Assembly: GCF_004362825.1 (NCBI RefSeq)
Contig: NZ_SNXZ01000004.1
Coordinates: 62,001-126,000, forward strand
Source of the DNA: Labedaea rhizosphaerae
GTDB taxonomy: Bacteria > Actinomycetota > Actinomycetes > Mycobacteriales > Pseudonocardiaceae
Direction of reading: 5' to 3'
DNA: 64,000 bases
The stretch's first letter is position 1. Every line of letters starts with the position of its first letter. A program made the translations under genes and the position numbers. The notes under the pieces are model-generated. The model did not search any database and was not told the origin of the DNA. It worked only from the letters and a program-made list of their open reading frames with translations. Of this stretch, positions 8,338 to 17,901 are shown piece by piece.

Positions 8338-9141
8338 TCAAGCACGACCATGGGCGAGCAACGCCCGGTGTGGCAACACCAGGGTGCCATCCGGTGCCGT
8401 GAATCCGCCGCACAGCCGCCGGTAGGCGGCCTCGACCCGAACGACCTCGGCGGCGGTCAGCCCCGCCAGCAGTCGCCCGACGCCGGCAAGCCCTTCGGCC
8501 GGTCCACGCCACCACCGCTCGACGGTGGTCCGGTGCGCCCATTCGACAGCCTGGCATCGCACGCCGGCAAGGCCTGCGCCACGGAGCACAGCGGCGAAAC
8601 CCGCTGGTGTGCGTGGAAAGTCATCTGCCGGGTCGAGTCCCAAGACAGCGCCACCCGCGACCCCCGCCGCCGCGACCGCCCGGCCCAGCAACGCCTGTCC
8701 AGCCGCAGCGGGCGCGGCCCACACGGTCACCGCGACGCGCCCGCCCGACCGGGTCACCCGGCGCAGTTCGGCAACCGCGTGCCGCGGCCGGCCGACATGG
8801 TTGACCACGAAGTTGCCTACCACCGCGTCGAACGCCTCGTCGGCGAACGGGAGCTCCGGCAACGCCGCGCAGACCGTCGCGACCCCGGGCAGCCGGTCGG
8901 CCACGCACGCGGTCATGTCGGGTTCGGCGTCCACGGCTACCACGGAGGCGCCGCGCGCTCGGGCCGCGGCCGCCACGGCGCCGGTTCCGGCGCCGACGTC
9001 CAGCACACCGGCACCCGGCTGGACCGCGGCCACGTCCAGCAACGCCGGCACCGGGTGCGCGCACAACTCAGCGAAACTCGCGGCATAGGCGTCGGCCTTG
9101 CCCGACCACGAACGGCGTTCGGCGCGATCGAAGGCGGTCAG
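8338..9141 (-). CDS. Class I SAM-dependent methyltransferase
   Basis: 267 residues. Rossmann methyltransferase: GVLDVGAGTGAVAAAA (motif I), VVAVDAEPDM (acidic residue of motif II), LPFADEAFDAVVGNFVVNHV (motif IV) and VTRSGGRVAVTVWA. Substrate not predictable. The start is uncertain: no ATG or GTG exists near the conserved N-terminus, and the best candidate is a CTG at 9141 that overlaps the TGA of the upstream lipoprotein gene, with AAGGG about 7 nt ahead, implying translational coupling. Translated with the lipoprotein as a two-gene unit. Confidence 0.8.
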   Translation of the reverse strand: MTAFDRAERRSWSGKADAYAASFAELCAHPVPALLDVAAVQPGAGVLDVGAGTGAVAAAARARGASVVAVDAEPDMTACVADRLPGVATVCAALPELPFADEAFDAVVGNFVVNHVGRPRHAVAELRRVTRSGGRVAVTVWAAPAAAGQALLGRAVAAAGVAGGAVLGLDPADDFPRTPAGFAAVLRGAGLAGVRCQAVEWAHRTTVERWWRGPAEGLAGVGRLLAGLTAAEVVRVEAAYRRLCGGFTAPDGTLVLPHRALLAHGRA

Positions 9142-10106
9142 AAGCGGCCCTTGAAGATCAGGGCGGCCACCTGGGTGTCGGTGGCCTGGCCCTCGTCGTA
9201 GCCGCCCTCGCCTTTCAGGCTGTTCATCACGGCCAGCGTGTACCGCTCCCCCGGCCCGACGAAGCCGACCGAGTTCATCACCCAGCCGCCCTGCTCCTCG
9301 GACCAGCCGTCCTTGTTGCCCGGCTGCGCGGCCGATCCCGCGCCCCACACGCCCCACTGCTGGTTCGCGGCCACCGCGCGCATCTTCGGCACGATGTAGC
9401 CGCGCAGGTCCGACGGCAGCTTGCCCAGCACGTAGTTGATCAGCCCGTCGAGGTCTTCCGGCGTGCACTTCTGGAAGCCCCAGTACGGGTAGAACTTCGT
9501 GAATCCCCGCTGCGGCAACACCGACTTCATGCCGTACTGCGGGAAGGCGTTGTTGAACGCCATGTGGTCGCTGCCCGCGTACTTGAACCACAGGCTGTCC
9601 GCGGCCTCGTCGTCGGAGCTGTGCAGCATCCGCTCGATCAGGCCCTTGTCGCCCGCGGTGAGCGTGATGTCGCCGTCGCGATCGCGCAGCAGCAGGTTCA
9701 CGGTCATCGCCAGCTTGATGGTCGACGCCGTCCACACGTGCTCGTCCGCGTGCTCGTTGCGCCACACAGCGCCCGTCTGCCGGTCCCGGACCACGATCCC
9801 CACCGTGCCGGGCCGCTTCGCCACGTACGCCTCAGCGGCCTTGAACCGGCGCTGCAGGTCGCAGTCGAACCCGGAGTCCGGGTACGGGCAGTCCTGCTTG
9901 GGCTTGGCCTTGGTCGTGGTCGGCTTGGCCGAAGCCGACGCCGACGACTTGGCCGGTGCCGACGACGTGCCCACCGGCACCGTGGCCGCGGTGGTCGGCC
10001 GGTCCGCGCCGCTGCTCACGGTCGGGTCGTCGAGCCCGCACGCCGCCGAGGACAACACAGTCAGCACGGCGGCGAGCACGGCCGCGATGCGCCTCGCTCG
10101 GATCAC
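9138..10106 (-). CDS. Serine hydrolase lipoprotein (class A beta-lactamase-like)
   Basis: 322 residues. A lipoprotein signal peptide with lipobox SAAC (Cys about 23) is followed by a Ser/Thr/Lys-rich linker (about 30-70) and a beta-lactamase-fold domain. The SxxK nucleophile motif is seen in TASTIKLAM; SSDDEA may replace the SDN loop. No clear KTG triad is present (KDGW occurs instead), so activity on beta-lactams is doubtful and a peptidoglycan or ester hydrolase role is equally likely. Anchored to the outer face of the membrane. Its stop overlaps the start of the methyltransferase. Upstream lies the qcr operon terminator, so it has its own promoter near 10107-10124. Confidence 0.82.
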   Translation of the reverse strand: MIRARRIAAVLAAVLTVLSSAACGLDDPTVSSGADRPTTAATVPVGTSSAPAKSSASASAKPTTTKAKPKQDCPYPDSGFDCDLQRRFKAAEAYVAKRPGTVGIVVRDRQTGAVWRNEHADEHVWTASTIKLAMTVNLLLRDRDGDITLTAGDKGLIERMLHSSDDEAADSLWFKYAGSDHMAFNNAFPQYGMKSVLPQRGFTKFYPYWGFQKCTPEDLDGLINYVLGKLPSDLRGYIVPKMRAVAANQQWGVWGAGSAAQPGNKDGWSEEQGGWVMNSVGFVGPGERYTLAVMNSLKGEGGYDEGQATDTQVAALIFKGRF

Positions 10107-10124
10107 CGAGGCAGGCTAAACGCA

Positions 10125-10160
10125 CCGAAGCGGCACCCCAGCCGTGGGGTGCCGCTTCGG
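10125..10160 (-). terminator. Intrinsic terminator of the qcrCAB operon
   Basis: A perfect 16-bp inverted repeat (10125-10140 and 10145-10160) with a 4-nt GCCG loop sits 13 bp after the qcrB stop at 10174. Confidence 0.88.
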
Positions 10161-10173
10161 GTGGTGGAAACGC

Positions 10174-11823
10174 TCAGAGCTCCTTGCTCGGATCGTCGCC
10201 GGTGTCGATCTCGGCCGGACCACCGCCGCCGTGGCCGTTCGCGCGGGCCCTGGCCAGCGCGAGCGTCTCCGACTCCGGGTCGGGCGTGAGCAGCGAACCA
10301 GGCCGCGGCGAACCCGCCGAGCCGAGCTTGTTCATCTTCTTCGGCACCGGGGCGCCCTGGTACTCCAGCGCGATCGGGTGGCCGTGGTCGTCGACCGGGC
10401 CCAGCGGCTGGTGCACCTCGATGAACTCACCGTGCGGGAGCCGCTTGATGATGCCGGTCTCGATGCCGTGCTCGAGCACCGCGCGGTCCGAACGCTGCAA
10501 GCCGATGCAGATCCGGTACGTCACGAAGTACGCGATCGGCGGCAGGATCAGCAGCCCGATCCGGCCCATCCACGTGGTCGCGTTCAACGAGATGTTGAAC
10601 TTGTCGGCCATGATGTCGTTGCCCGCGGACATCAGCGAGACCATGAAGTACGTGATCGCCATCATGCCGAGGCTGGTGCGCACGGGCACGTCACGCGGGC
10701 GCTGCAACAGGTTGTGGTGCGCCCGGTCCTTGGACAGCTTGCGTTCGATCCACGGGTAGACCATGGCAACGCCGCCCAGCAGCGGCAGACCCATCATGAA
10801 CGGGAAGAACGGCGCGGGAATCATGTAGTTCCCGAGGTAGACCTCCCACGACGGCCAGAGCCGCAGCAGGCCGTCCGTCCAGCCCATGTACCAGTCGGGC
10901 ACGGTGCCCGCCGAGATGTGCGCCGGGTTGTAGGGCCCGAAGTTCCAGATCGGGTTGATCTGGAAGAGCCCACCCATGAGCGCGATGACGCCGATCACGA
11001 CGGCGGTGAAGCCACCGGCCTTGACCGCGAACACCGGCATGATGCGCACGCCGACGACGTTGGTCTCCTTGCGCCGCACGCCCGGGAACTGGGTGTGCTT
11101 CTGGTACCACACCAAGCCGACGTGCACGGCGATCAGCGCCAGCAGGATGCCGGGGAGCAGCAGGATGTGGGCGGTGTAGAGCCGCGGGATGATGTCCACG
11201 CCCGGGAACTCGCTGCCGAACAGCAGCCAGTGGATCCACGTCCCGATGATCGGGATCGACATGATCAGACCGGACATGATCCGCAGGCCCGCACCGGAGA
11301 GCAGGTCGTCGGGCAGTGAGTAGCCCGCGAAACCCTCGGTGGCGCCGAGCAGGAACAGGTTGACGCCGATGACCCAGTTGACCTCACGCGGCTTGCGGAA
11401 CGCGCCGGTGAAGAACACGCGGAACATGTGGGCCACGATCGCGGCCATGAACAGCAGCGCGGCCCAGTGGTGCACCTGGCGCACGAACAGGCCGCCACGC
11501 ACGTCGAACGAGAGGTTCAGCGCGGTCTCGTAGGCCCGCGACATCTCGAGGCCGCGCAGGTTGTCGAACGACCCGTTGTAGGTGACTTCCATCATCGACG
11601 GGTCGAAGAACAGCGCCAGGTAGGTGCCCGACAGCAGCAGGACGATGAAGCTGTACAGCGCGATCTCGCCGAGCAGGAACGACCAGTGCGTCGGGAAGAC
11701 CTTGTTCAGCTGCCTGCGCAGACCGCCGGCCGGGTGGTACCGGTCGTCGACCCAGTTCGCGGTGCCGGCCGCCGCCCGGGACGCAAGGGTGTTCGGCTTC
11801 GTGGGGGTCGTGATACCACTCAT
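10174..11823 (-). CDS. qcrB: Cytochrome bc1 complex cytochrome b subunit
   Basis: 549 residues. Membrane subunit of the menaquinol:cytochrome c reductase that, with the aa3 oxidase, forms the actinobacterial supercomplex. About nine membrane helices; the heme-ligand helices ([20 protein letters not shown] and [20 protein letters not shown] regions) and PDWYMGW (Qo-site area, PEWY equivalent) are visible. The long hydrophilic C-terminal tail (about 430-549) is typical of actinobacterial QcrB. ATG 11823 overlaps the qcrA stop by 4 bp (ATGA), indicating translational coupling. QcrB is the target of drugs such as telacebec in mycobacteria. Confidence 0.97.
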   Translation of the reverse strand: MSGITTPTKPNTLASRAAAGTANWVDDRYHPAGGLRRQLNKVFPTHWSFLLGEIALYSFIVLLLSGTYLALFFDPSMMEVTYNGSFDNLRGLEMSRAYETALNLSFDVRGGLFVRQVHHWAALLFMAAIVAHMFRVFFTGAFRKPREVNWVIGVNLFLLGATEGFAGYSLPDDLLSGAGLRIMSGLIMSIPIIGTWIHWLLFGSEFPGVDIIPRLYTAHILLLPGILLALIAVHVGLVWYQKHTQFPGVRRKETNVVGVRIMPVFAVKAGGFTAVVIGVIALMGGLFQINPIWNFGPYNPAHISAGTVPDWYMGWTDGLLRLWPSWEVYLGNYMIPAPFFPFMMGLPLLGGVAMVYPWIERKLSKDRAHHNLLQRPRDVPVRTSLGMMAITYFMVSLMSAGNDIMADKFNISLNATTWMGRIGLLILPPIAYFVTYRICIGLQRSDRAVLEHGIETGIIKRLPHGEFIEVHQPLGPVDDHGHPIALEYQGAPVPKKMNKLGSAGSPRPGSLLTPDPESETLALARARANGHGGGGPAEIDTGDDPSKEL

Positions 11824-12950
11824 GACTTACGCTCCCAGAACGCCGGACCCACGGCTTCGTTGAAGTCACCTTTAGCGTAGAAAAATCCGGTCGATTCGTC
11901 GACCGCGATCGGCAACTGGGCCAGCTTGCGGGTCGCCGGGCCGAAGATCGGCTTGCCGTACTCCAGGGCGTCGAACTGCGACTGGTGGCACGGGCAGAGG
12001 ATGCGGTTGGTCCGCTGCTCGTACAGCGAGGTCGGGCAGCCGAGGTGGCTGCACACCTTGGTGTAGGCGTAGTAGTCGCCGAAGTTGTAGTCCTCTTGAC
12101 CTGCGTGTTTGATGACCTTCGCGGCGTCCTCGGGGCGCAGGCGGATCAACATCACCGGGTTGTCCGAGCGGGTGAGCGCCTCCGAGAGCTTCTCCGGGTC
12201 CTTGCGCTCGCTCTCCCGGAACGGGAAGACGGTCATCATCGCGCCCGCGGACATGTCGTCCGGGCTGACCAGTTTGACCTCGTGCGGGTCGCCGGTGTCA
12301 GTGCGCAAGAACACACGCTCGCCACCGGTCTCGAGCCAGCCGGTGTGCCAGAGGCCGTTCTCGTTGTCCGAGTTCGCCCACGGGTTCTTGACCAGGCCGC
12401 CGACGGCGAAGATGCCGATGCCCAGGCCCATCACGCCGGCGCCGAGGCCCGCGGTGCGCTTGATCAGCGACCGGCGGGCGATGCCGCTGCGGCTACCCGC
12501 GTCGGCGAGCTCGGCGACGATGGTCTGGCGGTCGATCTCGGGCGACCGACCGTCGTGGCGGTCCTGGACCATCACCTCGTGCGGGATGAACCGCTTGGTG
12601 TAGAGCAGGGCGCCGACGCCGACACCGACCACGGCCAGGCCGAGGGTCAGACCGAGCAGCGGCGTGTAGAGCGAGTACAGGCCGTAGTCACCGCTGCTGG
12701 GGGCCGCGTACTTCCACGGCCACGCGATGAACACGCCGATGAACGCGAGCCCGGCGATCGCCGCGATCAGGAACCAGAGCGCGACGAGGCGCTCGGCGCG
12801 CTTCTCGGCGCGGGTGCCCTTGACCGGCCACGGGTCGTCGTAGGAGATGATCTCCACGCCGTCCATCTTCATGCCGAGCTGGACCAGCTCGTCGCGGCTC
12901 ATCTCGGCGAGCTCTGCCTCCGTGGGCAGCTGCCGCTCGTCGGCACTCAT
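11820..12950 (-). CDS. qcrA: Cytochrome bc1 complex Rieske iron-sulfur subunit
   Basis: 376 residues. It carries the 2Fe-2S cluster that passes electrons from menaquinol to the diheme cytochrome c. Three N-terminal membrane helices (about 70-95, 110-135 and 185-210), as in actinobacterial QcrA rather than the single helix of proteobacteria. The Rieske domain shows CSHLGC and CPCHQSQFD, supplying the Cys/His ligands and the disulfide pair. Start ATG 12950 overlaps the qcrC stop (ATGA); the stop overlaps the qcrB start. Confidence 0.97.
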   Translation of the reverse strand: MSADERQLPTEAELAEMSRDELVQLGMKMDGVEIISYDDPWPVKGTRAEKRAERLVALWFLIAAIAGLAFIGVFIAWPWKYAAPSSGDYGLYSLYTPLLGLTLGLAVVGVGVGALLYTKRFIPHEVMVQDRHDGRSPEIDRQTIVAELADAGSRSGIARRSLIKRTAGLGAGVMGLGIGIFAVGGLVKNPWANSDNENGLWHTGWLETGGERVFLRTDTGDPHEVKLVSPDDMSAGAMMTVFPFRESERKDPEKLSEALTRSDNPVMLIRLRPEDAAKVIKHAGQEDYNFGDYYAYTKVCSHLGCPTSLYEQRTNRILCPCHQSQFDALEYGKPIFGPATRKLAQLPIAVDESTGFFYAKGDFNEAVGPAFWERKS

Positions 12951-13783
12951 GCCTTGGCTCCGATCCACAGCGTCACGCCTATTACTGCGGCAATTCCCAC
13001 GATCCACACGATCATGCCCTCGGGCACCGGGCCGAGCCCGCCGATCGGGTTGCCACCGGGGTTGTTGTTGCCGTCGGTCACCGACTTGACGTAGGCGATG
13101 ATGTTCTTCTTCTCGTCCGGGGTGAGCTGGCGGTCGGAGAACTTCGGCATGTTCTGCGGGCCGGTCAGCATCGCGGCGTAGATCTCTTCCTCGGTGACGC
13201 CGTCGAGCGTCGGGGCGTACTTGCCCGAGGAGAGCGCGCCGCCGCGCCCGGTGAAGTTGTGGCAGGACGCGCAGTTGAGGCGGAACAGGTCGCCACCGGC
13301 GGCCGGGTTGTCGCCCACCAGCGCCTCGCCGTGCTCGGCGGGCAGCTGCGGGCCGCCGCCGTGCGCCTGCACGTAGGCGCTCACCGCGGCGATCTCGTCC
13401 GGCTTGAGGAACGCGGGCTTGCGCTCGTTCTGCGCCTGCTGCATCTGGGCGGGCATCCGGCCGGTCGAGGTCTGGAAGTAGACCGCCGCGCTGCCGATGC
13501 CGATCAGGCTGGGACCGCGGTCCTTGACGCCCTCGAGGTTCGCGCCGTGGCAGGAGATGCAGGAGTCCTCGTAGAGCTTCTGGCCCTGCCGGACCAGTGC
13601 CGGGTCGCCCTGCGCCTGCGCGGTCTGCGGGGTCGGCGCGAACGCGCTGTAGAGCATCCCGACGACGACGAGCGCGAAACCGAGCGCGACGAACCGGGTC
13701 AGCTTGCGGCGCAGCTTCGTGGAGCGCGCACGCTTCGAGACCGGCTTTTCCTCACCCGGTTCGAGGATCTTCTTGGTGGTCAT
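12947..13783 (-). CDS. qcrC: Cytochrome bc1 complex diheme cytochrome c subunit
   Basis: 278 residues. Two CxxCH heme motifs, CISCH and CASCH, each in a cytochrome c domain, with an N-terminal membrane helix (about 25-45) and a C-terminal helix (about 250-270). The fused diheme cytochrome c hands electrons directly to the aa3 oxidase CuA centre, so no soluble cytochrome c is needed. Start ATG 13783 gives [12 protein letters not shown]; longer frames upstream do not look like signal sequence. First gene of qcrC-A-B and 52 bp downstream of ctaE, so probably one ctaE-qcrCAB operon. Confidence 0.97.
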   Translation of the reverse strand: MTTKKILEPGEEKPVSKRARSTKLRRKLTRFVALGFALVVVGMLYSAFAPTPQTAQAQGDPALVRQGQKLYEDSCISCHGANLEGVKDRGPSLIGIGSAAVYFQTSTGRMPAQMQQAQNERKPAFLKPDEIAAVSAYVQAHGGGPQLPAEHGEALVGDNPAAGGDLFRLNCASCHNFTGRGGALSSGKYAPTLDGVTEEEIYAAMLTGPQNMPKFSDRQLTPDEKKNIIAYVKSVTDGNNNPGGNPIGGLGPVPEGMIVWIVGIAAVIGVTLWIGAKA

Positions 13784-13835
13784 TCTCGCGGCAACCCTTG
13801 CTGTCAGTTCGTGCGCTCTGTCGGTGCCGTGGTGC

Positions 13836-14450
13836 TCACTTGAGCAGCTCGACGCAGATGAAGAGGCCAATCCAGACGACGTCGACGAAGTGCCAGTAGT
13901 ACGACACGACGATCGCGGCGGTGGCCTGTGCCGGCGTGAACTTGCTCATCTTCGTGCGCATCATCAGGTAGACGAAGGCGATGAGCCCGCCGGTCACGTG
14001 CAAGCCGTGGAACCCGGTCGTCAGGTAGAACACGGTGCCCCACGCCGACGACGACAGCGTGGTGTGGTGGTCGACGACGAGCTTGTAGTACTCGACGGCC
14101 TGGCCGAAGATGAAGATCGCGCCCATCAGCAGGGTCAGCGCGTACCAGCGCCGCAGCCCGTAGACGTCGCCCTTCTCCGCCGCGAACACGCCGAGCTGGC
14201 AGGTCACGGACGACGCGATGAGGATGATCGTGAACCAGACCGACCAGCCCCAGACGTCCAGTTCGGCGGGCGGCGGCGGCCACTCGCCGGGCGTCTGCGC
14301 CTTCACCGTGAAGAACATGGCGAAGAGGCCGGCGAAGAACATCAGCTCACTGGACAGCCAGACGATGGTGCCGACGCTGACCATGTTCGGCCGGTTCAGC
14401 GAGTGCACGCGCTGGCTGATGTTGGGGGCTGCCGTTGTCACGCGTCGCAT
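13836..14450 (-). CDS. ctaE: Cytochrome aa3 oxidase subunit III
   Basis: 204 residues with five hydrophobic segments. The stretch [19 protein letters not shown] is nearly identical, as I recall it, to mycobacterial Cta[10 protein letters not shown] and [14 protein letters not shown] are subunit III signatures. It stabilises the catalytic core of the aa3 oxidase. Starts at ATG 14450 or GTG 14441 are both plausible; the ribosome site is weak for either. The catalytic subunit ctaD is not in this window. Divergent from the receiver-like/trpD unit across 220 bp. Confidence 0.96.
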   Translation of the reverse strand: MRRVTTAAPNISQRVHSLNRPNMVSVGTIVWLSSELMFFAGLFAMFFTVKAQTPGEWPPPPAELDVWGWSVWFTIILIASSVTCQLGVFAAEKGDVYGLRRWYALTLLMGAIFIFGQAVEYYKLVVDHHTTLSSSAWGTVFYLTTGFHGLHVTGGLIAFVYLMMRTKMSKFTPAQATAAIVVSYYWHFVDVVWIGLFICVELLK

Positions 14451-14670
14451 TATGTCTTGCTAACCGCACCCCGGCTTGGTCGGGTCGAGCATCGTGTGGG
14501 TCACACCGCCGACTGGGCCGTCCGGGTGGTGCGCGCACCCTGGTCATGATCGCTTCTTCGCAGGTCACGACGCGCTTGACCAGCCCGGTAACCCGCGCCG
14601 GGGCGCCGCTGTGGCGGTCGATACGATGGCCCGCGTACGTCCCCGGTCGAGTTGTCGAAGGGCTGTCCCG

Positions 14671-15075
14671 ATGAGCGAGCCGCGCAAGATCCTCGTGTTC
14701 AGCCACCGGCCGGAGGTGCGCGAGACGATCATCACAGCGGTCGGCCGTCGCCCCGCCGCGGACGTGGGCCGCGTGGTCTACCAGGAGGTCGGCAACATCT
14801 CCGAGGTGCTGATGGCCATGGACGCGGGCAGTGTCGACCTGGCCATCCTCGACGGTGAGGCCCAGCCCACCGGTGGCCTCGGCCTCTGCCGCCAGCTCAA
14901 GAACGAGATCGACGACTGCCCGCCGATCGTCGTGGCCGTGCGCCGCAAGGACGACCGCTGGCTGGCCACGTGGTCGCAGGCCGACGCGGTGCTCGTGCAC
15001 CCGCTCGACCCCCTCACCGCCGCCGAGACGATCGCCGACGTGCTGCGGTCGGACCGTCTCGCCGTCCGGGGATGA
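14671..15075 (+). CDS. Atypical receiver-like (pseudo-response-regulator) protein coupled to trpD
   Basis: 134 residues with the alternating strand/helix pattern of a CheY-like receiver: [68 protein letters not shown]. An Asp occurs at the phospho-acceptor position (AILDGE), but the acidic pair after strand 1 is replaced by Ser-His and the conserved Lys before the Pro by His, so normal phosphorylation chemistry is doubtful. No DNA-binding domain. Its TGA overlaps the trpD ATG (ATGA), so the two are translationally coupled; a link to anthranilate metabolism is an inference from position only. Confidence 0.8.
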   Translation: MSEPRKILVFSHRPEVRETIITAVGRRPAADVGRVVYQEVGNISEVLMAMDAGSVDLAILDGEAQPTGGLGLCRQLKNEIDDCPPIVVAVRRKDDRWLATWSQADAVLVHPLDPLTAAETIADVLRSDRLAVRG

Positions 15076-16130
15076 GCGCAACCGGGCCGCGGAGCTGGTC
15101 CGGGCTGCTCAACAGCCTGATCGCCGGCGCCGACCTGGCCGCCGACGACACCCGCTGGGCCATGGACAAGATCATGTCCGGCGACGCCACCTCCGCGCAG
15201 ATCGCGGGCTTCGTGGTTGCCTTGCGCGCCAAGGGTGAGACGCCCGCCGAGGTCGCGGGCCTGGCCGAGGGCATGCTCACCCACGCGACCCGCGTCGACA
15301 TCAGCGGCGACGCGGTCGACGTCGTCGGCACCGGCGGTGACCAGTCCGGCAGTGTGAACATCTCCACGATGGCGGCCCTCGTCACCGCGGCCGCCGGCGT
15401 GCCCGTGGTGAAGCACGGCAACCGCTCGGCTTCGTCCAACTGCGGTTCCGCGGACGTGCTGGAGGCACTCGGCATCGCGCTCGAGCTGGCTCCGGCGGCG
15501 GTGCGAACCTGCGTGGCCGAGCTCGGCATCGGCTTCTGCTTCGCGCCCCGCTTCCACCCGGCCTTCCGCCACGCCGGCCCGACCCGCCGCGAGCTGGGCA
15601 TCCCCACCGCGTTCAACGTGCTGGGGCCGCTGACGAACCCGGCCCAGCCGGGCTCGGGCCTGGTCGGCTGCGCCCACGAGCGCCTGGCCCCCGTCCTGGC
15701 GGAGGTCTTCGCGAGCCGGGGCAGCAGTGCCCTGGTGGTCCGCGGCGACGACGGCCTCGACGAGATCACCACCACGACCACGACGACGGCGTGGGTGGTG
15801 GCGGGTGGCCAGGTTCACAAGACCACCATCGACCCGAGGGCGTTGAACGTCGAACCAGCCCAGGCCGCCGACCTGGTCGGCGGCGACGCGGCGGTGAACG
15901 CCGAGGTCGTCCGCGCCCTGGTGGCCGGCCGCCCGGGCCCGGTCCGCGACGCGGTCCTGATCAACGCCGCGGGCGCCATCGCTGCCTACCGCGGCATGCA
16001 CGGCTCCCTCGGCGTCGACCTGACCAAGGAGCTGGCCGCAGGCCTGGACCAGGCGGCCGCCGCCATCGACACGGGTGCGGCCGCGGATCTGCTGGGCCGC
16101 TGGGCCGCCCGGTCGACGGAACTCGCCTGA
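15072..16130 (+). CDS. trpD: Anthranilate phosphoribosyltransferase
   Basis: 352 residues. Second step of tryptophan synthesis: anthranilate plus PRPP to phosphoribosyl-anthranilate, in the cytoplasm. Motifs seen: the PRPP loop [37 protein letters not shown], and [24 protein letters not shown] contains the metal-binding acidic pair. No other trp gene is adjacent, as in mycobacteria where trpD sits alone next to ctaE. Coupled to the receiver-like gene by a 4-bp overlap. Convergent with a small membrane protein 6 bp beyond the stop. Confidence 0.97.
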   Translation: MSATGPRSWSGLLNSLIAGADLAADDTRWAMDKIMSGDATSAQIAGFVVALRAKGETPAEVAGLAEGMLTHATRVDISGDAVDVVGTGGDQSGSVNISTMAALVTAAAGVPVVKHGNRSASSNCGSADVLEALGIALELAPAAVRTCVAELGIGFCFAPRFHPAFRHAGPTRRELGIPTAFNVLGPLTNPAQPGSGLVGCAHERLAPVLAEVFASRGSSALVVRGDDGLDEITTTTTTTAWVVAGGQVHKTTIDPRALNVEPAQAADLVGGDAAVNAEVVRALVAGRPGPVRDAVLINAAGAIAAYRGMHGSLGVDLTKELAAGLDQAAAAIDTGAAADLLGRWAARSTELA

Positions 16131-16136
16131 ACCTGC

Positions 16137-16442
16137 TCAGCGTTGCGTCTTGAGGAACACGAACAAGGCGCCGTAGTCGACAACCAGGCCGGCCACCGCG
16201 AGCAGGATCCACTTGAGCTCCTGGGTCACCGTGACGACGTTGCGCAGGTTCACGTTGGCCCAAGCCGCGAAAGCCGCGGGCAGGAGACCGGCGAACCACA
16301 CCGGCGACACCTTGATGCCGGCGGCGATCCAGCACAACGCCCCGAACGCGACGAAGAACCAGATCCCCCACCACGCCTGGCGCACCGAGAGTTCCGTCTC
16401 GAAGAGAAGCAGTGGTTCCTCTACGTCCTGGTCCGGCGTCAC
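16137..16442 (-). CDS. Small membrane protein, three or four helices
   Basis: 101 residues. Hydrophobic stretches WWGIWFFVAFGALCWIAAG, VWFAGLLPAAFAAWA and WILLAVAGLVVDYGALFVFL alternate with short loops; acidic N-terminus. No family recognised. GTG 16442 was chosen because CAGGAG lies about 6 nt upstream; the upstream extension is low-complexity. It converges with trpD. Confidence 0.7.
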   Translation of the reverse strand: MTPDQDVEEPLLLFETELSVRQAWWGIWFFVAFGALCWIAAGIKVSPVWFAGLLPAAFAAWANVNLRNVVTVTQELKWILLAVAGLVVDYGALFVFLKTQR

Positions 16443-16646
16443 CCCGCGCTCCTGCCCACCCGACACTTCGACTCCCCAACAGCTCAAATGTCCGCCTCGC
16501 CCATCCTCCCGAAGGCCGACCGCCCCCGCCCGCCACCCCCACCGCGGAAGCGCAACAGGACCGACAACGCAACCGCTACCCGGCAACGCAGGGACCAAGC
16601 GACCGAGCAGACCGCCCCCTCAACCTCGTCCGGGCGCGCGCCAGCA

Positions 16647-17891
16647 CTACACCAGCACCGAGTCCAACCGGTCCCGGTACCCGGGCAACACAGGCCCGGC
16701 ATCAGATCCCAGCACCTTCTCGATCAGCGTGCCGTAGACCGAGCGGAAGTCCGTGGTCTCCTTCAGGTCCCCGTTGTCCAAATCGGTGAGACTGGGCTCC
16801 TCGCCGTGGAAGCCGCCGCGGACCCGTTCTCCCGCAAGGAACATCGTCCCCGCGGTGCCGTGGTCGGTGCCCTCGGAGGCGTTGGCCGCCACCCGTCGCC
16901 CGAACTCCGAGTAGACGAGCACGACCACGTTCTTGCCGCGATCGGTCCTGCGCATCCGCTGGACGAACGGCGTCACAGCGGCGTCCAGTTCGGTCAGCAA
17001 CCGCTGCTGGGTCCCCCGCTCATCGGCGTGCGTGTCGAAACCGCCCAGTGACACCGAATACGCCCGCGTCGGCACCCCCGCCTCCACCAACCCGGCGACC
17101 AGGTCCAGTTGTGCGCCAAGGGCACCGCGCCCACCCGCGGACGCGCCGTTCTGCCGTTCCTGGTCGTCTTCCGAGTCCGGGTCGTCGGGGGACGACGCGC
17201 CGTTCAGCACCTTCGCCGCCTCGTACAGGTCGGCGATCGACTTCGCGGCGCGGGCCTGATCGGGGAGCTCGTCCGGTGACGCGGCCCCGAGCGCCCGCAC
17301 CGCCTCACCGAACTTCCCGGTCGGCAGGTGCAGACCACCGTTGGGCAGCGAAGCCCCAGCCGTCTTCTCCCCGGCCAGCAACGGCGGCAGCACCGGCTCC
17401 ACGGACAACGCGCGCAACGGGTCGTCACCGGTCTCGTCGAGCCACCGCCCGAGCCAGCCGGTCTTGGCCTGCGTGTCCGGCGACCCCGTCTGCCAGATGG
17501 CCATCGACCGGAAGTGGCTGTGATCGGGCTTGGGGTACCCGACCCCGCGCACGACCGCGAGCTTCTGGTCGTGCCACAACCCGGCCATCCCCTTCATCCC
17601 GGGGTTCAGGCCGAGCCCCTCACCCAGGTCGAGGACCTCGTTCGGTTGGTAGGCGAGGTCGTGCCGGGCGTTCTGGTAGGCCGGGTTGGACGCCGGGATC
17701 AGCGTGTTCAACCCGTCGTTGCCGCCGTAGAGCGTGACGACGACGAGCACCCCGGCCGACGGGTCGAGCGGGTCGGTCTGCGCCGCGGTCAGCAGGTCGT
17801 CCCAGTTCACCTGGGTCGCCCCGACGGCGAGCGCGCCGGCGGCCGTCACGCCGGTCAGCGTCAGGAAACGGCGGCGGGTCAAGCGGTCCAT
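16647..17891 (-). CDS. DUF1501 protein, Tat-exported
   Basis: 414 residues. Begins with a twin-arginine signal (MDRLTRRRFLTLTGVTAAGALAVG). The rest matches DUF1501, an alkaline-phosphatase/sulfatase-like fold: VVVTLYGGNDGLNTLIP, DHSHFRSMAIWQTG, SLGGFDTHADERGTQQRLL, VVLVYSEFGRRVAANASEGTDHGTAG. DUF1501 proteins are exported, and the conserved Asp/His residues suggest a metal hydrolase; the substrate is unknown. It follows the DUF1800 gene by 10 bp, and the two families almost always occur as a pair. Confidence 0.9.
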   Translation of the reverse strand: MDRLTRRRFLTLTGVTAAGALAVGATQVNWDDLLTAAQTDPLDPSAGVLVVVTLYGGNDGLNTLIPASNPAYQNARHDLAYQPNEVLDLGEGLGLNPGMKGMAGLWHDQKLAVVRGVGYPKPDHSHFRSMAIWQTGSPDTQAKTGWLGRWLDETGDDPLRALSVEPVLPPLLAGEKTAGASLPNGGLHLPTGKFGEAVRALGAASPDELPDQARAAKSIADLYEAAKVLNGASSPDDPDSEDDQERQNGASAGGRGALGAQLDLVAGLVEAGVPTRAYSVSLGGFDTHADERGTQQRLLTELDAAVTPFVQRMRRTDRGKNVVVLVYSEFGRRVAANASEGTDHGTAGTMFLAGERVRGGFHGEEPSLTDLDNGDLKETTDFRSVYGTLIEKVLGSDAGPVLPGYRDRLDSVLV

Positions 17892-17901
17892 TCCGGCTCT
17901 C

